Source of the DNA: Streptomyces xantholiticus
Lineage (GTDB): Bacteria > Actinomycetota > Actinomycetes > Streptomycetales > Streptomycetaceae
Length of the DNA: 64,000 nucleotides
Direction: 5' to 3'
Assembly (NCBI RefSeq): GCF_014651015.1
Contig: NZ_BMWB01000001.1
Span: 310,001-374,000 of the forward strand
The position numbers were made by a program, and so were the translations under genes. The notes beneath the pieces are model-generated. The model was not told where the DNA came from. It saw nothing but the letters and a program-made list of their open reading frames with translations, and ran no database searches. The first letter of the stretch is position 1, and every line of letters begins with the position of its first letter. Of the stretch, positions 30,804-39,782 are shown one piece after another.

Positions 30804-31702
30804 CCACGCTCGCCGCACCGCCGACGAAGCAGCCGGCCCCCGAGAAGCCCGCCCCGGCCACGCGCGGCCGCTCCCGCGCGGGCCGCACCATGAAGGGCGG
30901 CAAGCTCGCATACGCCATCCTGATCGCCGCCGTCCTCGTCTCCGCCTTCCCCTTCTACTGGACGATCGTCGCCGCCAGCCGCTCCAACGCCGATCTGGCG
31001 AAGGTGCCGCCGACGCTGCTGCCCGGTCCCAACCTGATCCGCAACTTCGAGGCGGTGATGGAGGAGGCGGACATCGGCAAGGCGCTGCTGAACTCCTTCA
31101 TCGTGTCCGGGTCCATCACCGTCGGCACCGTCCTGTGCTGCACGCTCGCCGGTTTCGCCTTCGCCAAGCTGCGTTTCCGCGGCCGTGGCGCGCTGCTGGC
31201 CGTCACGGTCGGCACCATGATGATCCCGCCGCAGCTGGGCGTCATCCCGCTGTTCATGCTGATCGCCGAACTGCAGTGGGTGAACCAGCTGCAGGCCGTG
31301 ATCCTGCCCGGCCTGGTGAGCGCGTTCGGCGTGTTCTTCATGCGCCAGTACCTGGTGCAGTCGCTGCCCGACGAGCTGATCGAGGCCGCCCGCGTCGACG
31401 GCGCCTCTACCGCCCGGATCTTCTGGTCGATCGTGGTCCCCGTCGCGCGGCCCGGTATGGCCGTCCTCGGCATGCTGACGTTCATGGCCGCCTGGAACGA
31501 CTTCTTCTGGCCGATCGTCGCGCTCTCCTCGCAGGAGCCAACCGTCCAGGTGGCGCTGCGCCAGCTCGGCGGCGGTTACGTCCACGACCAGTCCGTGATC
31601 ATGGCGGGCACCCTGCTCGGCACTCTTCCGGTGCTGCTGGTCTTCGGTCTGCTCGGTCGGCAGATCGTCGGCGGCATCATGCAGGGCGCTGTCAAGGGCT
31701 GA
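30800..31702 (+). CDS. Sugar ABC transporter permease 2 (CebG-like)
   Basis: 300-residue MalG-type permease. A basic, proline-rich cytoplasmic N-terminus (about 35 residues) precedes six helices; the EAA loop is [20 protein letters not shown]. Its ATG sits inside the stop of permease 1 (ATGA overlap), so translation is coupled. It forms the membrane channel with permease 1 for the oligosaccharide delivered by the upstream lipoprotein. Confidence 0.92.
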   Translation: MTTLAAPPTKQPAPEKPAPATRGRSRAGRTMKGGKLAYAILIAAVLVSAFPFYWTIVAASRSNADLAKVPPTLLPGPNLIRNFEAVMEEADIGKALLNSFIVSGSITVGTVLCCTLAGFAFAKLRFRGRGALLAVTVGTMMIPPQLGVIPLFMLIAELQWVNQLQAVILPGLVSAFGVFFMRQYLVQSLPDELIEAARVDGASTARIFWSIVVPVARPGMAVLGMLTFMAAWNDFFWPIVALSSQEPTVQVALRQLGGGYVHDQSVIMAGTLLGTLPVLLVFGLLGRQIVGGIMQGAVKG

Positions 31703-31749
31703 CATCCACTCCTCTCGCTCGACGTCTCACCCCCTGGGAGTTCCACCTC

Positions 31750-33147
31750 ATGACCGCGCTCGACGCACGCCCCGACACCACGACGACACTCCGGTTCCCC
31801 ACCGGATTCCGCTGGGGCACCGCCACCGCCGCCTACCAGATCGAGGGTGCGGCAGCCGAGGACGGCCGCACGCCCTCCATCTGGGACACCTTCAGCCGCA
31901 TCCCGGGCAAGGTCCGCAACGGCGACACCGGTGACATCGCGGCCGACCACTATCACCGGATGCGCGAGGACGTCGCCCTGATGCGCCGACTCGGGGTCAC
32001 CGACTACCGGTTCTCGGTCGCCTGGCCACGGGTGCAGCCGACCGGCCGCGGCCCCGCCGTGCAGAAGGGTCTCGACTTCTACCGCCGGCTGGTCGACGAG
32101 CTACGGCACGCGGGCATCCGGCCGGTGGCCACGCTGTACCACTGGGACCTGCCGCAGGAGCTCGAGGATGCGGGCGGCTGGCCGCAGCGCGAGACCGCCC
32201 AGCGGTTCGGCGAGTACGCGGGAATCATGGCCCAGGCGCTGGGCGACCGGGTGGCGACCTGGACGACGCTGAACGAGCCGTGGTGCGCCGCCTTCCTCGG
32301 CTACGGCAACGGGGTCCACGCCCCCGGCCGCACGAGCCCGACGGCCTCGCTGCGCGCCGCCCACCACTTCAACCTGGCACACGGCTGGGCCGCTCAGGTG
32401 CTGCGCACCGAGCTGCCCTCGGCCGCCGAGATCTCGCTGACGCTCAACCTCCATGCGGTGCGTGCCCACACCGACTCGCCGGACGACCTGGACGCGGCCC
32501 GCCGTATCGACGCGGTGGGCAACCGCATCTTCCTGGACCCGGTCTTCCGCGGCCGGCTGCCCGAGGACCTGGTGCGGGACACGGCGCAGGTCACCGACTG
32601 GTCCTTCGTCCTGGACGGCGACCTGGAAGTGGCAGCCGCGCCGATCGACTCGCTGGGCATCAACTACTACTCCCCCACCGTCGTCGCCGCCGGTTCCTCC
32701 GAGTCGCCCTCACCGTGGGCGGGCGCAGAGCAGCACGTACGCTTCCTGCCCGCACCCGGGCCGCGCACCGCGATGGACTGGCCGGTCGACGCCGACGGCC
32801 TGCACGAGCTGCTGATCCGGCTGCGTGACGACCTGCCCGGCGTGCCGCTGGTGATCACCGAGAACGGGGCGGCCTACGACGACTACGCCGACCCGTCGGG
32901 CGAGGTGCACGACCCGGAGCGGGTTGCCTATCTGCACGCCCATCTCTCGGCGGTGCACCGCGCGATCGGCGAAGGCGCGGACGTGCGGGGTTACTTCCTG
33001 TGGTCGCTGCTGGACAACTTCGAGTGGGCGTACGGCTACAGCAAGCGGTTCGGCATCGTGCACGTGGACTTCGCCACGCAGCGCCGCACCTTCAAGGACA
33101 GCGCGCGCTGGTACGCGGAGGTCATCGCCCGCGGCGGTCTGACCTGA
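31750..33147 (+). CDS. GH1 beta-glucosidase (BglC-like)
   Basis: 465-residue cytoplasmic family 1 glycoside hydrolase with no signal peptide. N-terminal signature [16 protein letters not shown] near residue 20; acid/base Glu176 in TTLNEPWCA; nucleophile Glu371 in [13 protein letters not shown]-terminal [16 protein letters not shown]. The length is standard. ATG 31750 has GGGAG upstream. Last gene of the transporter operon, so it would hydrolyse the imported beta-linked oligosaccharide to glucose. In the cellulose system the matching gene is bglC; here GH81 context points to beta-1,3 links, though GH1 enzymes are often promiscuous. Its 3' end overlaps the convergent MpaB gene by 26 bases. Confidence 0.93.
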   Translation: MTALDARPDTTTTLRFPTGFRWGTATAAYQIEGAAAEDGRTPSIWDTFSRIPGKVRNGDTGDIAADHYHRMREDVALMRRLGVTDYRFSVAWPRVQPTGRGPAVQKGLDFYRRLVDELRHAGIRPVATLYHWDLPQELEDAGGWPQRETAQRFGEYAGIMAQALGDRVATWTTLNEPWCAAFLGYGNGVHAPGRTSPTASLRAAHHFNLAHGWAAQVLRTELPSAAEISLTLNLHAVRAHTDSPDDLDAARRIDAVGNRIFLDPVFRGRLPEDLVRDTAQVTDWSFVLDGDLEVAAAPIDSLGINYYSPTVVAAGSSESPSPWAGAEQHVRFLPAPGPRTAMDWPVDADGLHELLIRLRDDLPGVPLVITENGAAYDDYADPSGEVHDPERVAYLHAHLSAVHRAIGEGADVRGYFLWSLLDNFEWAYGYSKRFGIVHVDFATQRRTFKDSARWYAEVIARGGLT

Positions 33148-33997
33148 GCCGCTGGGCCCGGCGCGCCTCGCGGGCCAGGGGCAGGTAGCGCAGCCGCTCG
33201 GGAAGTACGGGCACGACGGCCCGTACGAGCCGGGCGAAGCGCCGCAACCGGCGCTCCTGCCCGTCGGTCCAGGGCAGGCCGATGGCCTCGCGGGCGTCCG
33301 GCGGCATCAGCCCGATGGTCATGAACCGGCGGAAGCGGGCGAGTTGTGGCCGCAGCAGCGGCCACAGGACGCGCAGCACCAGCCGGAGGGCGCGCGGCCC
33401 CCGGTCGGGCGGCGGCACCGGCTGGTCCACGGCCACCAGCTCCCGTACGACGACGGTCGCCTCGAGTTCGTCGGCGAGCACCTTGCGGTAGTACGGCCAG
33501 AACTCCTCGATCGTCTGCGGCATGTCCCGGTCGTGGACGCCGAGGATCCGGCCGACCTGGAGCCACTCCGCGTACAGCTGCCGCTCCTCGGCCTCGGTGA
33601 GCTCGCGCACCAGATACCCGGCCGCGTGCCGGTAGACGGGGAAACCGGTGGCGTGGACCCACGAGTAGTAGGCCGGGTTCAGCGCATGGTAGCGGCGACC
33701 GTGGCTGTCGGTGCCCTGGATGGTGCGGTGCAGTTCGCGGAGCCTGCGCCCCTCGGCGGCGGCCGCCTCACCGCCGTAGATCCACAGTTGCAGGGAGCGC
33801 AGGGACCGCTCACCGCGGCCCCAGGGGTCGGTGCGGAAGACGGAGTGCTCGTCGACACCCGCGCCGACCGCGGGGTGGGCCACCTGCATGGTGAGCGCCG
33901 CGGGCAGCATCAGCAGGGCGCGGACGTCACCGGCGAGGCCCCAGAGCACGCCGCCGGGCGGGGGCGGCAGAGGGTCTTCGGCGGCTGCCCTGCTCAT
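33122..33997 (-). CDS. Oxygenase MpaB-like (DUF2236) protein
   Basis: 291-residue protein of the DUF2236 family, related to latex-clearing protein and the fungal oxygenase MpaB. Members studied bind heme or act in oxidative cleavage, but most are unassigned. Visible signatures: [20 protein letters not shown] near residue 40, then [20 protein letters not shown] near 105, which holds conserved His and Tyr residues. A C-terminal basic region ends [12 protein letters not shown]. The ATG at 33997 has GGGGAGAG upstream. Monocistronic. There is no export signal. Confidence 0.8.
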   Translation of the reverse strand: MSRAAAEDPLPPPPGGVLWGLAGDVRALLMLPAALTMQVAHPAVGAGVDEHSVFRTDPWGRGERSLRSLQLWIYGGEAAAAEGRRLRELHRTIQGTDSHGRRYHALNPAYYSWVHATGFPVYRHAAGYLVRELTEAEERQLYAEWLQVGRILGVHDRDMPQTIEEFWPYYRKVLADELEATVVVRELVAVDQPVPPPDRGPRALRLVLRVLWPLLRPQLARFRRFMTIGLMPPDAREAIGLPWTDGQERRLRRFARLVRAVVPVLPERLRYLPLAREARRAQRLRSDRRGR

Positions 33998-34212
33998 CGG
34001 TTCTCTCCCCTGGGTACGGCCCGGTCGGTCACCTCCCAGTATGCGACCCGGAGCACAGGCGCCCCGCCGGCACCAGGACGCACCGGACCCCCGGGCGACG
34101 TGAACCCAGGAGTTCGCCGAGCCGGCCCGACCAGGGACGACAGGTACATCTGGACGATCACCTGGCAGGAAGCCGGTCTCGGGCCGCACGCCATGGCGAA
34201 CAGGCGTCCCGA

Positions 34213-34218
34213 TAGCCT
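34213..34218 (+). promoter_or_regulatory. Leaderless -10 box TAGCCT
   Basis: TAGCCT ends 7 bases before ATG 34226, and no ribosome binding site is present. The same hexamer and spacing recur before ATG 51959. Confidence 0.45.
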
Positions 34219-34225
34219 GCGTCGT

Positions 34226-34744
34226 ATGACGGACATCGTGATCAGGCCCGCCGTCGCGGACGACATCCCGGCCGTCGTGGCCATGCTGGCCGACGACCCG
34301 CTCGGGTCTGCGCGGGAGTCCCCGGACGATCTCGGGCCCTATCTGACGGCCTACGAGCGGCTGCGCAGTGATCCGAACCAGTTCCTGATGGTGGCCGAGC
34401 GCGGTGGAACGGTCGTCGGCACGCTCCAACTGACCGTCGTTCCCGGCCTGTCCCGCCGCGGCAGCACCCGTTCGATCATCGAGGGGGTACGCGTCCACAG
34501 CTCGGAGCGGGGCCGGGGACTCGGCCAGCAGTTCATCGAGTGGGCGATCGACAAGTCCCGCGAACAGGGCTGCCAACTGGTCCAGCTGACCTCCGACGCG
34601 TCCCGCGGTGACGCGCACCGGTTCTACGAGCGGCTCGGTTTCACCGGCTCCCACATCGGGTTCAAACTCCGGCTGACGGCGCCGGCGGGCGCCGCCGGAA
34701 CCGGCGCGGGAGAGCCGGCAGGGCACCCCGAGCCGCAACGGTGA
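34226..34744 (+). CDS. GNAT family N-acetyltransferase
   Basis: 172-residue acetyl-CoA-dependent acetyltransferase. Starts MTDIVIRPAVADDIPAVVAM. The acetyl-CoA loop is VHSSERGRGLGQQFIEWAI (R-G-x-G-L-G type), and the C-terminal signature is AHRFYERLGFTGSHIGFKL. A 20-residue Ala/Gly/Pro-rich tail follows the domain. The acceptor is unknown. ATG 34226 appears leaderless. It stands between the MpaB-like gene (divergent) and an uncharacterised membrane protein. Confidence 0.88.
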   Translation: MTDIVIRPAVADDIPAVVAMLADDPLGSARESPDDLGPYLTAYERLRSDPNQFLMVAERGGTVVGTLQLTVVPGLSRRGSTRSIIEGVRVHSSERGRGLGQQFIEWAIDKSREQGCQLVQLTSDASRGDAHRFYERLGFTGSHIGFKLRLTAPAGAAGTGAGEPAGHPEPQR

Positions 34745-34885
34745 CACAGGCTGCTCATCCTCAGCGGCGGTTCGGCGAACCCCGCCGGACGACACCGGGC
34801 CGCCCGCGTCGTCCATGACCTGTACGGCGCACCACGCTCGTCCTCCCGAGCGGCCCCGGTGGCGCGAGCTGCCGAATCGACGCTG

Positions 34886-34906
34886 TCTGTACGAAACAAG
34901 TACAGA
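34886..34906 (+). promoter_or_regulatory. Inverted repeat operator before a membrane-protein gene
   Basis: TCTGTAC (34886-34892) and GTACAGA (34900-34906), perfect 7-base arms around GAAACAA, ending a few bases before the ribosome binding site GAGGAA of the gene at 34919. This is the size and symmetry of a TetR-type operator; no such regulator lies adjacent. Confidence 0.55.
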
Positions 34907-34918
34907 AAGCGAGGAAAC

Positions 34919-35557
34919 ATGGGGTCGAAGCACGAGCGCCTCGGGACACCGCGGGCTGCCGGGATCGCCGGGGTGGTGTTCGCCGTCCTGATGGCCGCGG
35001 CGATCGTCCTGGTCCGCATTGCCCTGCCCGGCGGGGCCGGCGGGGACCACATCACCATTGACGCCGGGCAGCGGGATGCCGTGCAGACGGCGCTGGCGCT
35101 GCTCCCGTTCGCCGGGATCGCCTTCCTGTGGTTCATGGGCGCCCTGCGCGAACAGGCTGGTGAGGCAGAGGACCGGTTCATCGCCACCGTGTTCCTGGGC
35201 AGCGGACTGGTCTTCGTCGCCACCCTGTTCGGCAGCGCCGCGGCAGCCGGGACCGTACTCGACGAGAGTCAGCAGGACTCGCCTTTCGGCCGCCACTTCG
35301 CCTACACCCTGCTGACCACGTACACGATGCGGATGGCGGCGGTGTTCATCTTCACGACCTCGGCCATCGGCCGCCGACTCGGCGTCTTCCCGCGACCGCT
35401 CATCGCCCTCGGCTATCTGGCGGGCCTGACACTGCTCGTGGTGGGAGCGGACCTGCCGTGGTCCGAACTGGTCTTTCCGGCCTGGGCACTGGTCGTCAGC
35501 CTGTACATCCTGGGGGGCAGGCGTCCCGCCGGGTCACGGCCCGCCGCCCCGGTCTGA
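34919..35557 (+). CDS. Uncharacterised membrane protein
   Basis: 212-residue hydrophobic protein with about five to six membrane segments: AGIAGVVFAVLMAAAIVLV near residue 15, ALALLPFAGIAFLWFMGAL near 58, FLGSGLVFVATLFGSAAAAG near 92, then AAVFIFTTSAI, ALGYLAGLTLLVVGADL and LVFPAWALVVSLYIL. I do not recognise the family. ATG 34919 is fixed by GAGGAA 5 bases upstream and by the inverted repeat before it, which suggests that it is an inducible gene. Confidence 0.7.
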   Translation: MGSKHERLGTPRAAGIAGVVFAVLMAAAIVLVRIALPGGAGGDHITIDAGQRDAVQTALALLPFAGIAFLWFMGALREQAGEAEDRFIATVFLGSGLVFVATLFGSAAAAGTVLDESQQDSPFGRHFAYTLLTTYTMRMAAVFIFTTSAIGRRLGVFPRPLIALGYLAGLTLLVVGADLPWSELVFPAWALVVSLYILGGRRPAGSRPAAPV

Positions 35558-35662
35558 TCCGGTGCAGCTCACTCCAACGGTCTTCCCTCGTCGCCGCATC
35601 TCTCTCGGCCCCCGAAGGTTGTCCCAGGGGGTGACCCGAGCCCATTGGAGAGGACCGATCCC

Positions 35663-35890
35663 TTGGTAAGGCTTGTCGTCGACCTGAACCGCTGTCAGGG
35701 GTACGCGCAGTGCGCCTTTCTCGCCCCCGAAGTCTTCGTCATGCACGGCGAAGAGGGGCTGCTGTACAACCCGGAGGCCGAGGAGGCACAGCGCGAGAAG
35801 CTGGCTCAGGCGTCCGCGGCCTGCCCCGTCCAGGCCATCCTCGTCGATGCGATGGACGCACCGGCCGAGGCGGTGTCCGGTGAACGGTGA
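35663..35890 (+). CDS. Ferredoxin for the P450 system
   Basis: 75-residue small ferredoxin that passes electrons from the reductase downstream to the cytochrome P450. Cys11, Cys17 and Cys54 fit the actinobacterial C-x2-?-x2-C-xn-CP pattern (CQGYAQC, then ACPVQAI), a [3Fe-4S]-type arrangement. The variable position is Tyr14 rather than the more usual His, Gly or Ala. The start is TTG 35663, with GGAGAGG about 9 bases upstream. Its 3' end overlaps the reductase start by 11 bases. First gene of a ferredoxin-reductase-P450 operon. Confidence 0.88.
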   Translation: MVRLVVDLNRCQGYAQCAFLAPEVFVMHGEEGLLYNPEAEEAQREKLAQASAACPVQAILVDAMDAPAEAVSGER

Positions 35891-37271
35891 CGGATCCCTG
35901 GAACGGCTCAGACGTGAGGGCCGCATCGTCGTCGTCGGCGCCTCGCTGGCGGGCCTGCGGGCCGCGGAGACCCTGCGCGACAAGGGCTTCGCGGGTTCCC
36001 TGACGATGATCGGCGACGAGCCCTACGAGCCGTACGACCGACCCCCGCTGTCCAAGCAGGTGCTGCTGGGCATGGCACCCGCCGACAGCACCGCCCTGCC
36101 CAGGCGCCGTGCCGTCGACGCGACCTGGCGGCTCGGCGTACCGGCCACAGGCCTGGACATGGCCGCCAGGCGAGTGCGGCTGGCCGACGGCGACGAGGTG
36201 CCGTACGACCGGCTGCTGATCGCCACCGGGGTGCGGGCTCGACCGTGGCCGCGTGAGGCCGAGGCGGAACTCGACGGCGTCTTCGTGCTGCGGACCCGCG
36301 AGGAGGGGGCGGCGCTCGCGCGGCGGCTCGCCGACGGACCCAAGCGGGTCTTCGTCATCGGCGCCGGCTTCACCGGCTCGGAGATCGCCTCCGCCTGCCG
36401 CGAACGCGGCCTCTCCGTCACCGTCGCAGAGCGCGGTGCGGCACCCCTGGTCGGCGCGCTCGGCGGGGTGGTCGGTGCCGTCGCCGCCGATCTCCAGCGC
36501 GAGCACGGCGTGGATCTGCGGTGCGGGGTCATGGTCACCTCTCTGGAAGGGGACTCCTCGGGACGGGTACGTGCGGCGCATCTGTCCGACGGCTCCACCG
36601 TGGAGACCGACGTCGTGGTCGTCTCGCTCGGCGCCACCCGCAACACCGAATGGCTCGCCGGGTCCGGACTCGGGGCCGGCCCCCGCGGCATCGCCTGCGA
36701 CGCCGGCTGCCGCGCCTTCGACATCCGCGGAATCGTGACCGACGACATCTATGTGGCCGGCGACGTCGCCCGCTCCCCGCACGCCCTGTTCGGCTACCAG
36801 TTCCTGTCCCTGGAGCACTGGGGCAACGCCGTCGCCCAGGCCGAGATCGCGGCGCACAACATGATCAGTGAGAGCGCCGACCGCCTCCCCCACATGTGGG
36901 TGCCGGCCTTCTGGTCCTCGCAGTTCGGCGTGAACATCAAGTCGGTCGGCGTGCCGTCACTGGGGACGGAGATCATGGTCCCGCAGGGCACGCTCGCCAG
37001 TCGCAGGTTCATCGGCGTCTACGGGTACCAGGGGCGCGTCATCGGCGCGGTCGCCTTCGACCATGCCCGGTGGCTGCCGTTCTACCAGGAGCTGGTCGAG
37101 ACCACAGCGCCGTTCCCGCCGCCGTTCCCCACGGTCGACCGGCACCCGGACGGGCAGCGGCCGATGGACGCGGACTTCCCCGACCCGTCGGTCCCGACCC
37201 ACGGCCCCACTGTGACCCTCAGCGGTTATTCGCCGGCCGACCGCCGGATGACGTTCACCCCCGCGCACTGA
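35880..37271 (+). CDS. Ferredoxin reductase (FAD, NAD(P)H)
   Basis: 463-residue class I oxygenase-type ferredoxin reductase. FAD-binding motif VVVGASLAGLRAAETLRDKG near residue 18; EPYDRPPLSKQVLLG near 49; the NAD(P)-binding turn VFVIGAGFTGSEIASACRE near 157; and the second FAD contact DDIYVAGDVARSP near 288. The C-terminal reductase domain follows. The start GTG 35880 lies inside the ferredoxin gene with GAGG upstream. Cofactor preference cannot be judged by eye. Together with its neighbours it forms a complete three-component monooxygenase system. Confidence 0.9.
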   Translation: MNGDGSLERLRREGRIVVVGASLAGLRAAETLRDKGFAGSLTMIGDEPYEPYDRPPLSKQVLLGMAPADSTALPRRRAVDATWRLGVPATGLDMAARRVRLADGDEVPYDRLLIATGVRARPWPREAEAELDGVFVLRTREEGAALARRLADGPKRVFVIGAGFTGSEIASACRERGLSVTVAERGAAPLVGALGGVVGAVAADLQREHGVDLRCGVMVTSLEGDSSGRVRAAHLSDGSTVETDVVVVSLGATRNTEWLAGSGLGAGPRGIACDAGCRAFDIRGIVTDDIYVAGDVARSPHALFGYQFLSLEHWGNAVAQAEIAAHNMISESADRLPHMWVPAFWSSQFGVNIKSVGVPSLGTEIMVPQGTLASRRFIGVYGYQGRVIGAVAFDHARWLPFYQELVETTAPFPPPFPTVDRHPDGQRPMDADFPDPSVPTHGPTVTLSGYSPADRRMTFTPAH

Positions 37272-37295
37272 CCCGCACGGCCACGAGGACCCGCC

Positions 37296-38534
37296 ATGAC
37301 GCAATCCCTGCTGCACCAGATCCTGGACTACGCCAACCGCGCCGATCCGTACCCGATCTACGAAGAGCTTCGAAAGACGCCGGTCCACCACGAAGAGGAC
37401 GGGCCGTACGTCGTCGGCACCTACTACGAGATCCGCAGTCTCCTCCACGATCCCCGGATCAGTTCCGACGCCCGCAATCTGGCATCGACCGCCGGCGACC
37501 CGCTGGCCGAGTCGGCCCAGGAGGAGGAGACCGCCCTGCCACCGGGCTTCCTGCGGCTCGACCCGCCGGAGCACGACCGACTGCGACGCATGACGAACCG
37601 GCCCTTCGGCCCGCCGCACTCCCCCCACCGGGTCGACGGGATGCGTGGAGAGCTCCACGGCATCGTCTCCGGCCTCATCGACGGCCTCGGCGACACCGGA
37701 CGGATCGATCTGGTCGAGCAGTTCTCGTACCCCTTCCCGGTGACAGTGATCTGCCGGCTGCTCGGGGTGCCGCGCGACGACGAGGCGCGCTTCCACACCT
37801 GGGCGGACGCCATCGCCGCGAGCCTGGACCCCGACCCGGACGCGGATCCCGCCCAAGGGGGCAAGGCCTCGCACGACGCCCGTACGCAGCTGGGCATGTA
37901 CCTGGCCGGCCTGATCGAGGAGCGCCGCAAGAACCCCGGAGACGACATCCTCTCCGAGCTGGCGACGGCCAAGGGCCAGGACGGCGCGATGACCACGATG
38001 GAACTGCTCAGCACCGCGGCGCTGCTGCTCATCGCGGGGCACGAGACCACCGTCAACCTCGTCACCAACGGAATGCTGACCCTGCTGCGCAACCCGGACG
38101 TCCTGCAGCGGCTGCGTTCGGATCCACGGCTGGCCGTGCCCATCGTCGAGGAGTTGCTGCGCTTCGAGCCGCCGGTGCAGCTGGTGCCGCAGCGCACCAC
38201 CCTCGCCGACATCGAGGTCCGCGGCGTCACCATCCCCAAGGGCGCCTCCATCTGGCTGGTTCTGGCGTCCGGCAACCGGGACCCTGAGCGCTTCGAGGAC
38301 CCGGACCGCTTCGACCCGGACCGCCGGGACATCCAGCACCTCGGCCTGGGCAGCGGGATCCACAGTTGCTTCGGCGCACCGCTCGCCCGGCTGGAGGCCC
38401 AACTCGCCCTCTCGGAACTGGCCCGCAGGCTGGAGAACCCCCGTCTGCTGGAGGACCCGCCCACGTACCGGCAGAACGCCGTGCTGCGCGGGCCGCGGCA
38501 TCTGCCCATCGCCTGCGACGGGATCCGCCCGTGA
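37296..38534 (+). CDS. Cytochrome P450
   Basis: 412-residue soluble heme monooxygenase. I-helix LLLIAGHETTVN with the oxygen-activating Thr; K-helix ExxR in VEELLRFEPP; heme ligand Cys358 in LGLGSGIHSCFGAPLAR. The residue normally Phe seven positions before the Cys is Leu here, a mild deviation. FLRLDPPEHDRLRRM is the C-helix region. The CYP family and substrate cannot be told by eye. The ATG is 25 bases after the reductase stop, and the operon supplies both redox partners, which is unusual enough to suggest a dedicated pathway. No biosynthetic genes adjoin it, so a detoxification or catabolic role is possible. Confidence 0.93.
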   Translation: MTQSLLHQILDYANRADPYPIYEELRKTPVHHEEDGPYVVGTYYEIRSLLHDPRISSDARNLASTAGDPLAESAQEEETALPPGFLRLDPPEHDRLRRMTNRPFGPPHSPHRVDGMRGELHGIVSGLIDGLGDTGRIDLVEQFSYPFPVTVICRLLGVPRDDEARFHTWADAIAASLDPDPDADPAQGGKASHDARTQLGMYLAGLIEERRKNPGDDILSELATAKGQDGAMTTMELLSTAALLLIAGHETTVNLVTNGMLTLLRNPDVLQRLRSDPRLAVPIVEELLRFEPPVQLVPQRTTLADIEVRGVTIPKGASIWLVLASGNRDPERFEDPDRFDPDRRDIQHLGLGSGIHSCFGAPLARLEAQLALSELARRLENPRLLEDPPTYRQNAVLRGPRHLPIACDGIRP

Positions 38535-38655
38535 TCGTGGGACGGCGTGAAGAAAGCGGGCACCCGGCTATTACCAGAAGGTAACTACGACTGCTTTGAT
38601 GTGCGGCGCCGGCCCACAGGCCGGTGGGAACCCCCCACCACGAACGGGAGATCCA

Positions 38656-39651
38656 GTGCCGCACGCGAAGTTCCGCCGTTTCTCCGGCGCAGCCGTGTCC
38701 GCCACCCTGTCCGCCGCGCTCACCGCCACCGCCCTGGCGGGCGCCGCTCCGACTGCGGCCGCGGCCGCCGGGACGCCCAACCTGAAGGTCCTCACCTACA
38801 ACGCGTTCCTCTTCAGCAAGTCGCTCTACCGCAACTGGGGCCAGGACCACCGGGCCGCCGCCATCCCGGCGGCGCCGTTCTTCCAGGGCAACGACGTCGT
38901 CGTGCTCCAGGAGGCGTTCGACAACTCCTCCTCGGACGCGCTGTTGCAGCGTGCCGCGGGCCAGTATCCGTACCGGACGCCGGTGATGGGCCGGAGCAGG
39001 GACGGCTGGGACGCTACGGGCGGCTCCTACTCGTCGACCACACCGGAGGACGGCGGGGTCGCCGTCCTCAGCAAGTGGCCGATCGTCCGCAAGGAGCAGT
39101 ACGTCTTCAAGGACGCGTGCGGCGCGGACTGGTGGTCGAACAAGGGCTTCGTCTACGCCGTCCTCGACGTGAACGGCACCAGGGTGCATGTGGTGGGCAC
39201 CCACACCCAGTCCACGGACCCCGGCTGCGGCGCGGGCGAGGCCGCCGAGATGCGCAGCCGTCAGTTCCGCGCGATGGACGCCTTCCTGGACGGCAAGAAC
39301 ATCCCGGCCGCCGAGCAGGTCGTCGTGGCGGGCGACTTGAACGTGGACTCGCGCACTCCCGAGTACGCCTCGATGCTCGCCGACGGCGGTCTGGCAGGGG
39401 CCGACACACGCACCGGCCACCCGTACTCCTTCGACACCGAGGAGAACTCGATCGCCGCCGAGCGCTACCCCGACGACCCCCGCGAGGACCTCGACTTCGT
39501 ACTGCACCGGGCCGGGCACGTGAAGCCGTCCGGCTGGACCAATGAGGTGATCAAGGAGCAGAGCGCGCCCTGGTCGGTCTCCAGTTGGGGCACCAGGTAC
39601 ACGTACACCAACCTGTCCGACCACTATCCGGTGATCGCCTCCGGCCAGTAG
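38656..39651 (+). CDS. Secreted sphingomyelinase-like phosphodiesterase
   Basis: 331-residue secreted enzyme of the exonuclease-endonuclease-phosphatase fold, closest to bacterial neutral sphingomyelinases. Signal peptide to about residue 38 (ALTATALAGAAPTAAAAA). Mg2+ and catalytic motifs: LKVLTYNAFLFS, VVLQEAFDNS (metal Glu), VVGTHTQSTD, VVVAGDLNVDSRTPEY and the C-terminal LSDHYPVIA (catalytic His). It would split sphingomyelin or a related phospholipid into ceramide and phosphocholine. GTG 38656 has GGGAG upstream. Monocistronic. Confidence 0.88.
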   Translation: MPHAKFRRFSGAAVSATLSAALTATALAGAAPTAAAAAGTPNLKVLTYNAFLFSKSLYRNWGQDHRAAAIPAAPFFQGNDVVVLQEAFDNSSSDALLQRAAGQYPYRTPVMGRSRDGWDATGGSYSSTTPEDGGVAVLSKWPIVRKEQYVFKDACGADWWSNKGFVYAVLDVNGTRVHVVGTHTQSTDPGCGAGEAAEMRSRQFRAMDAFLDGKNIPAAEQVVVAGDLNVDSRTPEYASMLADGGLAGADTRTGHPYSFDTEENSIAAERYPDDPREDLDFVLHRAGHVKPSGWTNEVIKEQSAPWSVSSWGTRYTYTNLSDHYPVIASGQ

Positions 39652-39695
39652 GCGCAAGGCGTCGACGAAGCCCTTGGCTCCATGTCAGGGCCATG

Positions 39696-39736
39696 CCACA
39701 TTGAGTCCGCACTCCGGACTGGTCCAGTCCACATTG
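39696..39736 (+). promoter_or_regulatory. Repeat and palindrome cluster before the protease gene
   Basis: Direct repeats CCACATTG at 39696-39703 and 39729-39736 (33-bp period) flank a perfect 15-bp palindrome GGACTGG-T-CCAGTCC (39716-39730). It lies about 50 bases before the streptogrisin-type gene and is a likely regulator-binding region. Confidence 0.5.
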
Positions 39737-39782
39737 CCGTCAGGCAATCCCCCACACGGACTCGTACGAAGGAGAAGCCCCC

